A stretch of 64,000 nt of DNA. It comes from Trueperaceae bacterium. GTDB taxonomy: Bacteria > Deinococcota > Deinococci > Deinococcales > Trueperaceae. The DNA lies in assembly GCA_011389865.1 (NCBI GenBank), contig JAABTL010000001.1:1-64000 (forward strand), written 5' to 3'. A program made the translations under genes and the position numbers. The notes beneath the pieces are model-generated. The model had not been told where the DNA came from, ran no database searches, and saw nothing but the letters and a program-made list of their open reading frames with translations. This document shows, in pieces, positions 62,736 to 64,000 of the stretch (its first letter is position 1; each line of letters opens with the position of its first letter).

Positions 62736-62741
62736 TATGAT
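62736..62741 (+). promoter_or_regulatory. Leaderless-type -10 hexamer TATGAT
   Basis: TATGAT 6 nt before GTG 62748, the closest to a consensus -10 among these sites. Confidence 0.55.
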
Positions 62742-62747
62742 GCACCG

Positions 62748-64000
62748 GTGACCCCGGAGCTGCGTCTGTGCGGACCGCCCAGTCTCGTGCTGGACGGCGT
62801 CTCGATGGCGTGGACGGCGACCGCCCCGCGCGCGCTGCTGGCACTGCTGGCCTGCCGCCCCGGCTGGTGGACGCGCGAGGAGCTGGTCGGCGTCCTGCGG
62901 CCCGAGGCGCCCGAGGCCGACGCCCTGCGCTACCTGAGGCAGCTCGTGCATCGGGCGCGCCACGCGCCGGAGGCGGTCGGGCTCGAGATCGAGGTGGACC
63001 GGCTGCGCTGGCGGGTCACGAGCGACGTCCTGCGCTTCCGCGCCGGCTGCGCCGCCGGCGACCCGTTGGCGCTGGCGGTGCCGGTCGAATCGCTGTTGGC
63101 GGGCTGGCGGCCCGCGGGCGAGGCGTTCGCCGCCTGGGTGGAGGCCGAACGCCACGAGCTGCTGCGCCTCCGGAGGCGGCTGGCGCGCGACGTGTGCAGC
63201 GCACGCGAGACGCTGGGGGACCCGTCGGGCGCGGCCGACGCCGCCCAGGTGCTGCTGGCCGACGACCCGTTGGACGAGGCCAGCGTGGTTGACGTCATGC
63301 GCCTGCGCCTGCGGGCCGGCGAGCCGAGCGCCGCCCTCGCGACCTACGAGGCCTTCGAGCGGTGCGTCGCCGAGGAGATCGGGTCCGCGCCGGCGGCGGC
63401 GACCCAGGCGCTGGCCGCCCGGGTGCGGCAGGCACTGCACGACGAGACCGATCCGGGGCTCGACGCGTGGGCGCCGGTCGCGGCCACGCCCTTCGTGGGG
63501 CGCGAGACCGAGCTCAGGCGCCTCGCGCGGACGCTCGACGGCCAGGGTCCTCAGGTCGTCGCGCTGGTCGGGCTCGGCGGGGCCGGCAAGACGCGCCTGG
63601 CGCTCGAGGCGGCCGAGCGGGCCCGGCGCGCCGGACACGATGTCGTCGTGATCACGCTCGCGGGCGCCGACAGCCGCGACGCGGTCGCGGAGCGCGTGGC
63701 TGCGGCGCTCCCGGTCGGCTGGGACGTCACCGGCGCCGCGGCGCGCTGGCAGGCGTGGGTCGCGCGTGGTCGTGGCTTGCTCGTCCTCGACGAGGTCGAG
63801 GACGCAGCGGGACTCGACGCGTGGTGGGGCACGGTGGCGTCGCGCCTGGGCGAGGTGCGCGTGTGGTTGACCTCACGCGTCGCGCCGCGTTGGGCGACGC
63901 TCGTGGTGTGGCCGGTCCGCGGCCTGGACGTCCCGGAGCCCGGCGCCGGCAGGGCCGAGGTGCGGCGCTCGACCGCCGTCCGCCTGCTGCTCGAGCGCGC
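62748..64000 (+). CDS. SARP/BTAD regulator with NB-ARC-type ATPase, N-terminal part (cut by window edge)
   Basis: The frame is open from GTG 62748 to the window end (417 codons). Residues 1-90 resemble a degenerate SARP winged helix (LRLCGPPSLVLDGV, PRALLALLACRPGWWTREEL, LRYLRQLVHRARH). Residues 115-230 are a BTAD domain (AAQVLLADDPLDEASVVDVM, LATYEAFERCVAEEIGSAP). Then FVGRETELRRLARTL opens an ATPase: Walker A ALVGLGGAGKTRLALE (Lys281) and LLVLDEVEDAA (Walker B), then WLTSR. This is the AfsR/MalT-like layout; a sensor domain would lie beyond the edge. Confidence 0.85.
   Translation, partial: MTPELRLCGPPSLVLDGVSMAWTATAPRALLALLACRPGWWTREELVGVLRPEAPEADALRYLRQLVHRARHAPEAVGLEIEVDRLRWRVTSDVLRFRAGCAAGDPLALAVPVESLLAGWRPAGEAFAAWVEAERHELLRLRRRLARDVCSARETLGDPSGAADAAQVLLADDPLDEASVVDVMRLRLRAGEPSAALATYEAFERCVAEEIGSAPAAATQALAARVRQALHDETDPGLDAWAPVAATPFVGRETELRRLARTLDGQGPQVVALVGLGGAGKTRLALEAAERARRAGHDVVVITLAGADSRDAVAERVAAALPVGWDVTGAAARWQAWVARGRGLLVLDEVEDAAGLDAWWGTVASRLGEVRVWLTSRVAPRWATLVVWPVRGLDVPEPGAGRAEVRRSTAVRLLLER

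Overview
The window is very GC-rich, densely coded chromosomal DNA from a bacterium with an outer envelope (ExbB/ExbD and TonB-like module, LpxB-related protein, class A penicillin-binding protein, LysM/M23 peptidase). Two signals suggest the Deinococcota, perhaps a Truepera-like lineage. First, many transcription units start with a TAnnnT -10 hexamer only 5-9 nt before the start codon, the leaderless layout known from Deinococcus. Second, the gene set includes a DR1281/YmdB-type phosphodiesterase, an LpxB-related protein of the cyanobacterial/Deinococcus type and BTAD-containing regulators. This placement is inference. Most operons are stitched together by 4-bp ATGA/GTGA/TTGA overlaps.

Layout. 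1-10070: the start of a PLP aminotransferase (cut by the left edge); an operon of agmatinase-type ureohydrolase, GldA-like dehydrogenase, membrane protein and HExxH protein; then a GNAT, an M20 amidohydrolase, an aldehyde dehydrogenase, an MFS exporter and an M42 aminopeptidase. 10071-15766: an accessory stretch with two broken genes facing each other across one junction, an FtsX/LolD-type ABC exporter, and a CDF metal exporter lying between a tRNA-Arg gene and a 16-bp copy of that tRNA's 3' end, which looks like the scar of an integrated element. 15690-16055: three tRNA genes. 16164-23919: nagBA with a candidate operator, an aldo/keto reductase-RidA fusion, kynU, and a glmM-kynB pair.

23932-27779: a minus-strand operon of CDP-alcohol phosphatidyltransferase, Nudix hydrolase, SDR and methyltransferase, divergent from a glycerophosphodiesterase. 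27858-35212: a Cse60-like small protein, a response regulator with a BTAD domain, fabI, and trpE-trpG-(GT2)-(LpxB-like)-trpD. 35334-40910: palindromic iterons before pdxS, PBP1A, a relay of two micro-ORFs into an S58/P1-family peptidase, pdxT and pyrophosphatase. 40917-49121: lipBA, PQQ-type sugar dehydrogenase, TrmH methyltransferase, tRNA-Leu, DinG/XPD-like helicase, an Lrp regulator with an Eis-like acetyltransferase, and a YmdB-like phosphodiesterase. 49201-52545: exbB, exbD and a protein that starts like TonB but ends in a DUF3048 domain. 52579-64000: metallophosphoesterase, LysM/M23 peptidase, a 64-aa protein, argB, aminopeptidase P-like, tpiA, lon, argS and the start of a BTAD/NB-ARC-type regulator cut by the right edge.

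The most unusual items are the TonB-DUF3048 fusion in the exbBD operon, the micro-ORF relay at 38654-38721, the tRNA-flanked CDF element scar, the AKR-RidA fusion lacking the usual RidA arginine, and the 19-bp palindromic iterons upstream of pdxS.
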